NCBI GenBank assembly: GCA_026002855.1
Contig: BPGD01000001.1
Location: 1,515,972 to 1,579,971 of the forward strand
Source of the DNA: Bryobacteraceae bacterium
Lineage (GTDB): Bacteria > Acidobacteriota > Terriglobia > Bryobacterales > Bryobacteraceae
DNA length: 64,000 nt
Reading direction: 5' to 3'
The notes beneath the pieces were generated by a model, which saw nothing but the letters and a program-made list of their open reading frames with translations, had not been told where the DNA came from and did no database searches. This document shows, piece after piece, positions 55,666-63,974 of this stretch (positions are counted from its first letter, which is position 1; every line of letters starts with the position of its first letter). The position numbers and the translations under genes are program-made.

Positions 55666-56922
55666 CTACCGCAGCCGCCCGGGCATTGGGATTGATACGT
55701 CCATCCGGATCTCTTTCAGCCGCCGCGTCCGCATGTCGCCGAGCCACGCATCCACATACCTCCGCCCCAGATCGATCTCGGCCACCGCAATTTCGCCGCG
55801 CTGCGGCGCCTGCGCCACGCGCCGGCCGTCGGGATCCATGATGTAGGTCGGATGATCATAGCCGGACGCCGCCAGGAATACCTTGTTCTCAATGGCGCGC
55901 GCCGCGGCCAGCGTTTCATCCCCGCCCCAGATGGGCAGCAGGATCAGCTCGGCCCCCTGCGCCGCCAGCGCCCGCGCCGGATCCGGGAAAAAGACGTCGT
56001 AACAGATCATCACGCCGACGCGGCCAAAGTCGGTCTCAAACACCGGATACGAGCTGCCGGGCGTCAGCCCGCCCTCCACCTCCTCGCGCGGCAGATACAC
56101 CTTCCGATACCGGCCCGCCAGACGCCCCTCGCGGTTGATCAGCACCGCCGTGTTGTAAATGGCGCGGTCCTCCCGCTCGTACAAGCCCGCGGCGACCCAC
56201 GCCCGGTGGCGCCGCGCCAGTTCGCCCAGCTTCGCCGTCGTCGGGCCCGGCACGCTTTCCGCCACATCGGCATATCGCAGCCGCGTTCCCACCAGGGGAA
56301 TCCCTTCCGGCAGCAGGATCACGTCCGCCGGAAGGCGCAGCCGCTCATTCACCAGGCGGATGAATTCGTCCACGCTCTCCTGCGCGCTCCGTTTTCCTTC
56401 CGGCCGCAGATTCACGCTGGCAACGCGAATGCGCCGGGGCGGCGGCGCGGGCGCTTCGTCAAGCCGCGCGTTGCGCCAGCGCACTTCGCCCGAGGGCGCA
56501 TTGGCCAGCAGCAGCTCGAGCCTCGCCGCGGCCGCATTGGCCGGCGCCGGCGCGCTGAGGAACACATGAATCACGTCGCCGCGGCGTTCGCTCCAGGCGG
56601 CGTATTCGGGCTGCCCGGCGCGGCGTCCGCCCGAATCGAGCCAGTCGACGCGCGCCACCACCTGCCAGTTCTCCGCCGCCACCCCGCGCGCCTGATACTC
56701 GGCCGAGAAACGGTACCACGCGCCGCCGCGCACGCCTCCGACGCGGCGCACCCATCCCCCGTATGCCTCCGGACGCCCGCCGCCGCGCACCACCAGCCAC
56801 TCGCCCTCGCGCGCCGTTTCGGGCCGCAGCTCCTCGCGCGCGCTCCAGACGCTCCAGTCTTCGGCTGTCTGCCCCGCCGCCACGGCGCACAGCCAGGCTG
56901 CCATGAAAAGCCCGCGCATCAT
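55666..56922 (-). CDS. Exported nitrilase-superfamily protein with N-terminal beta-sandwich domain
   Basis: A 418-residue protein with signal peptide MMRGLFMAAWLCAVAAGQ. Residues about 20-165 form a beta-sandwich (carbohydrate-binding-like) domain. Residues about 170-400 are a carbon-nitrogen hydrolase: Glu in LLPEGIP, Lys in RYRKVYLPRE, and Cys (about 306) in VGVMICYDVFFPDPA. This Glu-Lys-Cys triad cleaves amides or nitriles. Most nitrilases are cytoplasmic and lack such a domain, so export and fusion are unusual. TAAGAT lies 6 bases upstream of its ATG. Confidence 0.88.
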   Translation of the reverse strand: MMRGLFMAAWLCAVAAGQTAEDWSVWSAREELRPETAREGEWLVVRGGGRPEAYGGWVRRVGGVRGGAWYRFSAEYQARGVAAENWQVVARVDWLDSGGRRAGQPEYAAWSERRGDVIHVFLSAPAPANAAAARLELLLANAPSGEVRWRNARLDEAPAPPPRRIRVASVNLRPEGKRSAQESVDEFIRLVNERLRLPADVILLPEGIPLVGTRLRYADVAESVPGPTTAKLGELARRHRAWVAAGLYEREDRAIYNTAVLINREGRLAGRYRKVYLPREEVEGGLTPGSSYPVFETDFGRVGVMICYDVFFPDPARALAAQGAELILLPIWGGDETLAAARAIENKVFLAASGYDHPTYIMDPDGRRVAQAPQRGEIAVAEIDLGRRYVDAWLGDMRTRRLKEIRMDVSIPMPGRLR

Positions 56923-56928
56923 GGCGGC

Positions 56929-56934
56929 ATCTTA
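56929..56934 (-). promoter_or_regulatory. -10-like box (TAAGAT) 6 bases before a start codon
   Basis: TAAGAT on the minus strand is followed by GCCGCC and the ATG at 56922, with no ribosome-binding site, exactly as at 6970-6975. Confidence 0.4.
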
Positions 56935-56968
56935 TCAGCAGCCGCAGGCCCGCGGCGTGTGGAAGGCT

Positions 56969-56992
56969 GCGCGGCAGCGCTCGCTGCCGCGC
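56969..56992. terminator. Strong hairpin between two minus-strand genes
   Basis: GCGCGGCAGC and GCTGCCGCGC are perfect 10-base complementary arms around GCTC. It lies 17 bases beyond the stop of the gene at 57009. No T-run follows on the minus strand, so it may terminate poorly or stabilise the 3' end. Confidence 0.45.
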
Positions 56993-57008
56993 TCCCCCGC
57001 GGCGCCGG

Positions 57009-57518
57009 TCAGGGATTCACATTCAGCTTTTTCGCAATCGCGCGCAGCAGCTCGCGGTCCGCCACGGTGAAGCCCACCACCTCCTGGCTGGCAAAGTTCC
57101 TGTTCCGCACCACGACGATGCCGCCGAAATCGAAGGCGAGCTCTTCGTCTTCGTCCAGTTCGCGGCATGGCGGCTGGATGTCGGGCAGGCCCTCCTTCTG
57201 CTCGTTGGCCGCCTGTTTCGGCGGAATGTTCACGGTGGCCGCTTCCTGCTTCGGCAGGGCCAATGGCTCGAAATAGGGCTTGCCATCGGGGCCCGCCTTC
57301 GGATAGCCGCGCTCGTCGGTGGCCAGCACCCGGTCGTAAATGATCACGCGCCGCGTTGATTTCATCGCTTCGGGGTCGCGCCAGTACTGCGCTGGACGGT
57401 TCGGATCGAACGGCGGCGGCTCCTCGCCCGTCATCTCGCGGTATTTCTCGCGCGTCGGATAGACGGGGAATAGAAACAGATGTTCGAGCCCGTATTTGGG
57501 CAGTGGCAAAGCTGCCAT
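57009..57518 (-). CDS. Hypothetical protein
   Basis: A 169-residue soluble protein with a strong ribosome-binding site (GGAGGTGATCCC before ATG). The sequence begins MAALPLPKYGLEHLFLFPVYPTREKYREMTGEEPPPFDPNRPAQYWRDPEAM, and ends with DFGGIVVVRNRNFASQEVVGFTVADRELLRAIAKKLNVNP. The proline-rich start and the hydrophobic C-terminal half suggest a single small domain, but no family is recognised. It is flanked by a hairpin downstream; upstream, the M20 gene ends 128 bases away in the same direction. Confidence 0.65.
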   Translation of the reverse strand: MAALPLPKYGLEHLFLFPVYPTREKYREMTGEEPPPFDPNRPAQYWRDPEAMKSTRRVIIYDRVLATDERGYPKAGPDGKPYFEPLALPKQEAATVNIPPKQAANEQKEGLPDIQPPCRELDEDEELAFDFGGIVVVRNRNFASQEVVGFTVADRELLRAIAKKLNVNP

Positions 57519-57646
57519 GGGATCACCTCCGCCCCCGAATTGCCACTGCCGCGCGCCTGCATCGCCAGGGGGACCGCGCTACTCGCCTGAATCGGAAGTG
57601 AGATATTTCTCAAAAACTGGAGTGACGCCCCGCATATGGCAGCGCC

Positions 57647-59071
57647 TCAGTGACCCGTCTGTCCCGGCCGCCGCTCGGCGGGCAGCAGCGAACGATATTC
57701 GCGGCCGCGCATCTGCTCCTCGTACGCCGCGCGCGCCTGCCGGACCAGCTCCGGCTTCTCAAACAGCTCAAGCGCCGCCAGCGTCAGCGTCTTCGCTGCC
57801 ACCATCATGCCCTTGCGGCCGATCTCCGTGCCCGCGCACGCCGTCGATTGCCACGTGTGTAGCGGCACGCCCGGCGGCATCGTCGCCGCCGTGAAGTGTC
57901 CTACCGGAACCACCCAACTGACGTCGCCGACGTCGGTGGAGACCGACGACAGCGACGTCTTTGGCGGCAGCACCTCGGCCGCGCGCTCCAGTGGCGGCAG
58001 CTCGCGCGCGCCCAGCGTCGCGCGGATTCTCTCGATAAACGCACGCTCCTCGTCGCTGTAGCGGACGCCGCCCGCCGCCCGCAGGCTCCGGTCGAGCAGG
58101 TCGCGCAGCACCGCGTTGCGCCGGAAGTTGGCATATGCCGACGAGATCTCGATTTCCACCTTCGTCTCCGTGGCCAGCGCACCCGCTTCGGCGCACTTCT
58201 TCACCCGCTCCCAGATGCGGGCGAGCTCCTCGAGATCGGGGTGGCGCACGATGATCGACAGCTCCGCGAACTCGGGCACAATGTTGGCGGCCGCGCCGCC
58301 GTTGGTGACGATGTAGTGCATGCGCGTCTCCTGCGGGACGTGCTCCCGCAGCAGGTTCACCGCGTGCGTCATCACTTCAAGCGCGTCCAGCGCGCTGCGG
58401 CCCGCCTCGGGCGCGCCGGCCGCATGCGCCGGCGTTCCCCGGAACCGCACCCGCGCGCTGATGTTGGCCAGGTACGGATTATCGTCAGCGGCGTTGAAGT
58501 CGCCCGGATGCCAGGCCAGCACCACATCGGCGTCGCGGAACGCTCCGGCGCGGATCAGGAAAATCTTTCCGCCGCCGCCTTCCTCGGCGGGCGTCCCGTA
58601 GAAGCGGATCGTCCCCTTCAGCCCCAGCGCCTGCATGCGCTCCTTCACCGCCGCCGCCGCCAGCGCCGAGCCCGCGCCAAACAGGTTGTGGCCGCATCCG
58701 TGGCCAGGCGCACCGGCCACGCGCGGCCTGCGCTCCGGCGCGTCTTCCTGCGACAGGCCCGGCAAGGCATCGTATTCGCCCAGGATGCCGATCACCGGCC
58801 GGCCTTCGCCCCACTCGGCGACGAACGCCGTCGGCATGCCGTCGAAGCCCCGCGTGCGGAAGCCGTGCTTTTCCAGCTCGGCGCGCAGCAGCGCCGAGCT
58901 CTGCTTTTCCTGCCAGCCCACCTCCGGGTTTTCCCAGATCCGACGCGAGATCTGCCGGAACGGTTCCGCCTGCTTTTCCACCACCTCGAGAGCCGCCCGT
59001 TGCGCGGGCGTCTGCGCCGCGGCCAGCAGACCCGCCAGGGCCAGTCCCGGGAGGGCACGAAGGTAGGTCAT
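57647..59071 (-). CDS. Exported M20-family amidohydrolase (AbgB-like)
   Basis: A 474-residue protein with signal peptide (MTYLRALPGLALAGLLAAAQ). The metal-binding motifs are GEYDALPG, GHGCGHN and TPAEEGGGGK, as in aminoacylase/aminobenzoyl-glutamate hydrolase B-like M20D peptidases. The later part has DVGDVSWVVPVGHFTAATMPPGVPLHTWQSTACAG, typical of AbgB. These enzymes remove amide-linked groups. It is divergent from the ppx gene with 35 bases between start codons, and a TAGGCT box precedes its ATG by 7 bases. Confidence 0.92.
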   Translation of the reverse strand: MTYLRALPGLALAGLLAAAQTPAQRAALEVVEKQAEPFRQISRRIWENPEVGWQEKQSSALLRAELEKHGFRTRGFDGMPTAFVAEWGEGRPVIGILGEYDALPGLSQEDAPERRPRVAGAPGHGCGHNLFGAGSALAAAAVKERMQALGLKGTIRFYGTPAEEGGGGKIFLIRAGAFRDADVVLAWHPGDFNAADDNPYLANISARVRFRGTPAHAAGAPEAGRSALDALEVMTHAVNLLREHVPQETRMHYIVTNGGAAANIVPEFAELSIIVRHPDLEELARIWERVKKCAEAGALATETKVEIEISSAYANFRRNAVLRDLLDRSLRAAGGVRYSDEERAFIERIRATLGARELPPLERAAEVLPPKTSLSSVSTDVGDVSWVVPVGHFTAATMPPGVPLHTWQSTACAGTEIGRKGMMVAAKTLTLAALELFEKPELVRQARAAYEEQMRGREYRSLLPAERRPGQTGH

Positions 59072-59078
59072 AATCAGA

Positions 59079-59084
59079 AGCCTA
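59079..59084 (-). promoter_or_regulatory. -10-like box (TAGGCT) 7 bases before a start codon
   Basis: On the minus strand TAGGCT precedes the M20 ATG by TCTGATT. It is the weakest match among the boxes listed, and TTGAGC upstream is too close to be a -35 element. Confidence 0.3.
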
Positions 59085-59106
59085 GCCGAACTCTGCTCAA
59101 CCCGCC

Positions 59107-60639
59107 ATGCCCCGCTACGCCGCCATTGACATCGGAAGCAACTCGGTCCGCATGATGGCCGCCGACGTCGACCGCAACGGGCGGTTCGAAATCCTGGCCG
59201 AGGACCGCCAGGTGACGCGGCTCGGCGAAAGCGTCTTCCGCACCGGCAGCATCGACGAGGCCGCCGCGCGCCAGGTGCTCGAAGTGCTCGCCCGGATGAA
59301 AAAGGCCTACAGCGGCCTCGGCGTGCTGGCCGTGCGGGCGGTGGCGACGGCGGCCGTGCGCGACGCCTCCAACAGCGACGAGTTCCTGCGGCGCGCCTCC
59401 GACGTGCTCGGCGAGCCGGTGGAGATGATCTCGGGCCTCGAAGAGGCGCGCCTCATCCATCTCGGCGTCGAGACGCGCTGGCCGCATCCGGACAGCCGCA
59501 TCCTGATCCTCGATATCGGCGGCGGCAGCGCCGAAGTCATCGACGCCGACAACGGCCGCATGCGCGCCGCCCTGTCGCGCCCCCTCGGCGCGGTGCGGCT
59601 GAAAGAAGTGTTCCTCCGGCACGACCCGCCGCTCGAAGAAGAGCTCCTGCGGATGAACGAGTTCATCCAGGAGAAGCTCCATCCGGTGCGGCAGAAGATC
59701 CCGCCGGCCGCCTTCGCGCGTCTCATCGGAACTTCCGCCTCGGCCTCGGCCATCGTCTGCGCCGCCAACCGCATCCCGCGCCAGCGCCGGCAGGAAGCCG
59801 ACCGCCGCCGCATCACCGCCCCCCAGTTGCGCCGGCTGTACCGGGAGATGGCGCGCATGAGCCTGGACGAGCGGCGCCGCGTCACCGGCATCGGCCCGCG
59901 GCGCGCCGAAATCATCGTGCCCGGCGTGGCCGTGATGCTGGCCGTGGTCGAGATGTACCAGGCGCCGCGCCTCTACTACAGCGCGGCGGGCGTGCGCGAC
60001 GGCATTCTGCGCGACCTCGCCGAACGCGGCGCCGGCGTCGAGCGCGTCCTGCTCGATGCCGAGCAGCGCCGCATGGTCGAACAATATGCGCGCCGCTTTG
60101 GCGTCGATCTCCACCACGCCCGCAGGGTGGCCCATTTTGCCCGCGAACTATTCACCGCGCTCACTCCCTGGCACCGGCTTCAGCCCGAGAAGGGCCGCCT
60201 GCTGAAGGCGGCCGCCTACCTGCGGGACACGGGCCATGCGATCAACGACATGGCCCATCACAAGCACTCGCAGTACATCGTCGCCAACGCCGACCTCGGC
60301 GGCTTTACCGACGAGGAGCGCCACCTGGTGGCGATGCTGTGCCGCTACCACCGCAAGGCGCCTCCCTCCGCCCGCCACGCCGACTACGCCGCCCTCAGCC
60401 CGGAACAGCAGCAGCTCATCCAGTACCTGTATCCGCTGCTGCGGGTGGCCGACGCGCTCGACCGCAGCCGCGACCAGCGCGTCGAGTCGATCTCCTGCAC
60501 GCTCGACGACGGCGCGCTCACGGTTACGATGGAATCGGACAGCGACCTGAGCCTGGAGCTGTGGGCGGTCGAGCGCGCCGCCGCGGCGTTCCGCCAGGTC
60601 TACGGAAAGCAGCTCCGGGCCGTGGTGAAAAGGCGATGA
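59107..60639 (+). CDS. ppx: Exopolyphosphatase / Ppx-GppA family phosphatase
   Basis: A 510-residue protein. The N-terminal ASKHA-fold motifs are IDIGSNSVRMM, ISGLEEARLI and LDIGGGSAEV. The C-terminal part (about 320-505) is an HD-like domain with RVAHFARELFTAL and YLRDTGHAINDMAHHKHSQYIV. Ppx/GppA enzymes release phosphate from polyphosphate or hydrolyse pppGpp. The start is ATG 59107. The last four bases overlap the start of the CHAD gene, showing translational coupling. Confidence 0.92.
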   Translation: MPRYAAIDIGSNSVRMMAADVDRNGRFEILAEDRQVTRLGESVFRTGSIDEAAARQVLEVLARMKKAYSGLGVLAVRAVATAAVRDASNSDEFLRRASDVLGEPVEMISGLEEARLIHLGVETRWPHPDSRILILDIGGGSAEVIDADNGRMRAALSRPLGAVRLKEVFLRHDPPLEEELLRMNEFIQEKLHPVRQKIPPAAFARLIGTSASASAIVCAANRIPRQRRQEADRRRITAPQLRRLYREMARMSLDERRRVTGIGPRRAEIIVPGVAVMLAVVEMYQAPRLYYSAAGVRDGILRDLAERGAGVERVLLDAEQRRMVEQYARRFGVDLHHARRVAHFARELFTALTPWHRLQPEKGRLLKAAAYLRDTGHAINDMAHHKHSQYIVANADLGGFTDEERHLVAMLCRYHRKAPPSARHADYAALSPEQQQLIQYLYPLLRVADALDRSRDQRVESISCTLDDGALTVTMESDSDLSLELWAVERAAAAFRQVYGKQLRAVVKRR

Positions 60640-61499
60640 CGCTGACCGAGCACGCGCGCGAGTCGCTCAGGGAGCGCATCGAAACGCTGGACGCGCAGAT
60701 GGCGCTCGCGCTTGGCCACTGCGGCGAAGACGAGGTGCACGATTTCCGCGTCGCCGTGCGGCGCATCTCGCAGGCGTTGCGCGTGTTCGGGCATCTCCTG
60801 CCCGGCAAGGAGGCCAGGCGGATGCGCAAGGCGCTCAAGCCCGCCCTCGACGCCGCGGCGCATGTCCGCGACCTCGATGTGGACGGCGAGCTGCTCATCC
60901 GGCTGGGACTGCGTGCCGATCACCCGCTGCTTGGGAAACTGAAAACCGACCGCGAGCGCGGGGCGCTGGCCTTCATCGGGCATCTCTACCTGCTGCGTTC
61001 GCAGGACATTCCGCGCGGCTGGCTCGAACGGCTCGCAATGTTGCGCGAAGTGGCCGAAGACGCGGGCAGCTTCGCGCGGCGCACGCTGCCGCCGATGGCG
61101 GCGGAGTTCTTCCGCGCCGGCCGCAAGGCGGCCCTGCACCCCGCGGCGGCGGCGCAACTGCACGCCTTCCGGCTCGAAGCCAAACGCTTCCGCTACACGC
61201 TCGAGCTGTTCACGCGATTTTACGGGCCAACGCTCGACAAGCGCATCGCGCAGGTTCGCGAGATCCAGGGGATTCTTGGACGGCGGCAGGACTGCGCCGC
61301 CACGGAGGCGCTGCTTGAACCGGCGGCACGGTTCGATCCCGAGGCGCAGGAGGTGATGCGCGCGCTCGAGCGGCGCGCACGGAAGCTCGAAGACGAGTTC
61401 GCGCGCTACTGGAAAGACTCGTTTGACCGCGACGGCGAAGAGCGGCGCTGGCTGCGGTATCTGGTGCGACGACTCCCTGCGCCACGCGCGGCTCGATAG
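60636..61499 (+). CDS. CHAD-domain protein
   Basis: A 287-residue, helix-rich, basic protein. Conserved CHAD features are EVHDFRVAVRRISQALRVFGHLL near residue 30, AAHVRDLDVDGELL and LHAFRLEAKRFRYTLELF: the histidines and lysine/arginine pairs that bind polyphosphate. CHAD domains are known to bind polyphosphate granules. The ATG overlaps the ppx stop (ATGA), so the products are made together, and a shared function in polyphosphate turnover is likely. A longer frame in the upstream shadow is rejected. Confidence 0.88.
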   Translation: MTLTEHARESLRERIETLDAQMALALGHCGEDEVHDFRVAVRRISQALRVFGHLLPGKEARRMRKALKPALDAAAHVRDLDVDGELLIRLGLRADHPLLGKLKTDRERGALAFIGHLYLLRSQDIPRGWLERLAMLREVAEDAGSFARRTLPPMAAEFFRAGRKAALHPAAAAQLHAFRLEAKRFRYTLELFTRFYGPTLDKRIAQVREIQGILGRRQDCAATEALLEPAARFDPEAQEVMRALERRARKLEDEFARYWKDSFDRDGEERRWLRYLVRRLPAPRAAR

Positions 61500-61502
61500 A
61501 AT
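61497..61502 (+). promoter_or_regulatory. -10-like box (TAGAAT) 8 bases before a start codon
   Basis: TAGAAT overlaps the CHAD stop codon and precedes the lactate permease ATG by AGCGCTCC. It lacks a ribosome-binding site. Confidence 0.4.
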
Positions 61503-61510
61503 AGCGCTCC

Positions 61511-63139
61511 ATGTGGGAGCAGACCTATGCGCCGCTGGGAGGCAGCCTCGCGCTTTCCGCGCTCGCGGCGGCGCTGCCGCTGTTCACGCTTCTCTATCTG
61601 CTGGGCGTGCGGCGCACGGCCGCCTGGGCGGCGGCCCTCAGCGGGCTGGGCGCGGCAGCGGCAGTGGCGCTCGCCGCCTACCGGATGCCGGTCGCGATGG
61701 CGCTGAGCGCGGCGCTCTACGGGGCCGCGTTCGGGCTGTTTCCCATCTGTTGGATTCTGTTCTGGGCGATCTTCCTCTACCGGCTGTGCGTCGAGACGGG
61801 ACAGTTTGAAATCATCAAGGACTCGATCGGCTCGGTCACGCCGGACCGGCGCCTTCAGGCGCTGCTGATCGCCTTCGCTTTCGGGGCGTTTGTGGAAGGT
61901 GCGGCCGGCTTTGGCGCGCCGGTGGCGGTGGCAGCGGCGATGCTGGCCGGACTGGGCTTTTCGCCCTTCTACGCGGCCGGCATCTGCCTGCTGGCGAACA
62001 CGGCGCCGGTGGCGTTCGGCTCGATCGGCATCCCGGTGCTGACGCTGGGGGCGATCACCGGGCTGCCGGTGGAAAAGCTCAGCGCGGCGGTGGGACGGAT
62101 CTGCGCGCCGGTGTCGTTGATCGTGCCGGCATACCTCGTGATGGTGATGGGCGGCTGGCGCGCGCTGTCCGGAGTCCTGCCGGCGGCGCTGGCCTGCGGC
62201 GTGGCGTTTGCGGGCGCGCAGTTTTATGCGTCGAATTATATCGGCCCGGAGCTGACCGACATCCTCAGCTCGCTGGCCGCCATCGGCGCCTGCCTGGCGG
62301 CGGCGCGGCTCTGGCGGCCGCGCAACGAATTCGTCTTCGACGGCGCCGCGGCCGGGCCGGTGCTGCGCCCGCGCCATGAGGCGCGGGCGGTGCTGAAGGC
62401 GTGGTCGCCCTACCTGCTGCTGGTGGTGTGCGTGCTCGCCTGGGGACGGGCCGACATCAAGGCGGCGCTGAATTCGGCCACAGTGATCATCGACTGGCCA
62501 TGGCTGCACGGCCGCGTGGTGCAGACGCCGCCGGTCGTGCCGGCGGCGGCGCCGTATGCGGCGCGCTATTCATTGCAGTGGCTGGCGGCGGCCGGCACGG
62601 CCTGCATGCTGGCCTGTCTGCTGGCGGGCCTGCTGCTGCGCACGCCCGCCGCGCTGTTGGCGAAGGTGCTGAAGGACACGGCGGCGCAGATGGCCAAGCC
62701 GGTGCTGACGGTGGCGAGCGTGCTGGCGCTCGCCTTCCTGATGAACTACTCGGGCGCCACGGCGACGCTCGGGCTGGCGATGGCGGCCACGGGCGCGGCC
62801 TTCCCCTTCTTCAGCGCGATCCTCGGCTGGCTGGGCGTGTTTCTCACCGGGAGCGACACGAGCGCGAACGCGCTGTTCGGCAACCTGCAACGGGTGACGG
62901 CGCAAAGCCTGGGGCTGAACCCGGTGCTGATGGCGGCGTCGAACTCGTCGGGCGGGGTGATGGGCAAGATGATCTCGCTGCAATCGATCGCGGTGGCGGC
63001 GGCGGCCACGGGCATGCCCGCGGCCGACGAGAGCCGGCTGTTCCGGTTCACGCTGCGGCACAGCCTGCTGCTGGCGGCGCTGATCGGGCTGCTGGTGACG
63101 GCCTACGCCTACCTGGCGCCGGGGTGGATGCCCGGCTGA
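61511..63139 (+). CDS. lctP: L-lactate permease family transporter
   Basis: A 542-residue membrane protein with about twelve or more hydrophobic helices. Hallmarks of LctP are FVEGAAGFGAPVAVAAAMLAGLGFSPF, VAFGSIGIPV and FTGSDTSANALFGNLQRVTAQSLGLNPVLMAASNSSGGVMGKMISLQSIAVA. It imports lactate (or glycolate) with protons. No lactate dehydrogenase genes are near. The terminal segment is very rich in Gly/Leu/Ala. Confidence 0.93.
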   Translation: MWEQTYAPLGGSLALSALAAALPLFTLLYLLGVRRTAAWAAALSGLGAAAAVALAAYRMPVAMALSAALYGAAFGLFPICWILFWAIFLYRLCVETGQFEIIKDSIGSVTPDRRLQALLIAFAFGAFVEGAAGFGAPVAVAAAMLAGLGFSPFYAAGICLLANTAPVAFGSIGIPVLTLGAITGLPVEKLSAAVGRICAPVSLIVPAYLVMVMGGWRALSGVLPAALACGVAFAGAQFYASNYIGPELTDILSSLAAIGACLAAARLWRPRNEFVFDGAAAGPVLRPRHEARAVLKAWSPYLLLVVCVLAWGRADIKAALNSATVIIDWPWLHGRVVQTPPVVPAAAPYAARYSLQWLAAAGTACMLACLLAGLLLRTPAALLAKVLKDTAAQMAKPVLTVASVLALAFLMNYSGATATLGLAMAATGAAFPFFSAILGWLGVFLTGSDTSANALFGNLQRVTAQSLGLNPVLMAASNSSGGVMGKMISLQSIAVAAAATGMPAADESRLFRFTLRHSLLLAALIGLLVTAYAYLAPGWMPG

Positions 63140-63183
63140 GGGCGGGCGATTTGCTGTTCCGGCCGTTCCGACGCGGTTCTGTC

Positions 63184-63212
63184 TTGACGCAGACTTCAAG
63201 CGAACGTATGAT
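63184..63212 (+). promoter_or_regulatory. Near-consensus promoter of the TetR gene
   Basis: TTGACG (63184-63189), a 17-base spacer, and TATGAT (63207-63212) form a strong sigma-70-type promoter. The predicted start is about 63219, giving only about 6 bases of leader before the ATG at 63225. Confidence 0.75.
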
Positions 63213-63228
63213 TGAAACAAACGAATGA
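63208..63228 (+). CDS. Possible six-codon leader (MIETNE)
   Basis: ATG ATT GAA ACA AAC GAA TGA overlaps the ATG of the TetR gene by ATGA and repeats its first codons (M-I-E-T). It lies within the -10 region, so if the promoter at 63207 is used the mRNA would start after its ATG. It more likely reflects duplication of the start region. Confidence 0.2.
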   Translation: MIETNE

Positions 63229-63243
63229 TTGAAACATCGTTTG
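63218..63243. promoter_or_regulatory. TetR-type operator: inverted repeat CAAACGA-N12-TCGTTTG
   Basis: Two perfect 7-base arms flank the 12 bases that begin with the start codon itself. The left arm lies just downstream of the -10 box at the predicted transcription start. TetR proteins of this type often bind AAAC...GTTT palindromes, so autoregulation is likely. A direct repeat of ATGATTGAAACA (63208 and 63225) overlaps it. Confidence 0.6.
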
Positions 63244-63974
63244 AGATGCTGCCCGACCTGGAAACCGGCGCCGGGCCCCGGGCGCGCGCCGACACGACGC
63301 GCACGCGCATCCTCGACGCGGCCGAGCGGCTGTTTGCCGAGCGCGGCTTCGCCGGGGCCTCGCTGCGCGACATCACCGCGGAAGCGCACGTGAACCTGGC
63401 GGCGGTGAATTATCACTTCGGCTCGAAAGACGAGCTCTTCCTCCAGGTGGTGCTGCGGCGGCTGGAGCCGGTGAACCGGCGCCGGCTGGAGCTGCTGGAA
63501 GAGGCCGAGCAGCGGCCGGGCGGGGCGCGGCTGGAGGACGTGGCGCGGGCCTTTGTCAGGCCGGTGATCGAAGTGCGGCACGCGGAGGGCGAATCGGGCG
63601 CGCTGTCGAAGCTGATGGCGCGGGTGGTCGGCGAGCCGGGCGGCTGGGCGGAGAAGCTGCTGCCGGTGGCGTTTGCCGGCGTGGCGGCGCGGTTTCTGGC
63701 GGCGATCGAGAGGGCGATGCCGGGTGCGAGGCGGGAGGACCTGGTGTGGGGGCTTGTGTTCAGCGCGGGCGTGCTGTCGTATTACCTGCTGCTGACGGAT
63801 GTGATCCCGCAAGTAGTAGGCGGGCAGCCAGGCCTGAAGGAGACGGGCGAGACGGTGGAGCGGATGGTGGCATATATTGTGGCCGGCCTGCGGGGGCTCG
63901 CCGATCCGTCCAGGGGAGAAAAGCGGAAAAAGGCGGGCGGCGGGAAGCGGAAGAAGAAGGGGAAACAGGCATGA
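63225..63974 (+). CDS. TetR family transcriptional regulator
   Basis: A 249-residue protein. The N-terminal HTH (about 25-75) reads TRTRILDAAERLFAERGFAGASLRDITAEAHVNLAAVNYHFGSKDELFLQVVLRRL, the typical TetR pattern with a second helix 'NLAAVNYHFGSK'. The ligand-binding part resembles the CerR/DUF1956-type branch. The last about 25 residues are Gly/Lys-rich (GEKRKKAGGGKRKKKGKQA), which is unusual. Its stop overlaps the start of the next gene by ATGA, which it presumably controls. An operator covers its own start. Confidence 0.92.
   Translation: MIETSFEMLPDLETGAGPRARADTTRTRILDAAERLFAERGFAGASLRDITAEAHVNLAAVNYHFGSKDELFLQVVLRRLEPVNRRRLELLEEAEQRPGGARLEDVARAFVRPVIEVRHAEGESGALSKLMARVVGEPGGWAEKLLPVAFAGVAARFLAAIERAMPGARREDLVWGLVFSAGVLSYYLLLTDVIPQVVGGQPGLKETGETVERMVAYIVAGLRGLADPSRGEKRKKAGGGKRKKKGKQA

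Noticed and set aside
63208-63228. Leader-peptide attenuation upstream of the TetR gene
   Set aside because: The short frame lies in the -10 element itself and would not be in the mRNA if the best promoter is used; duplication of the start region is a simpler reading.
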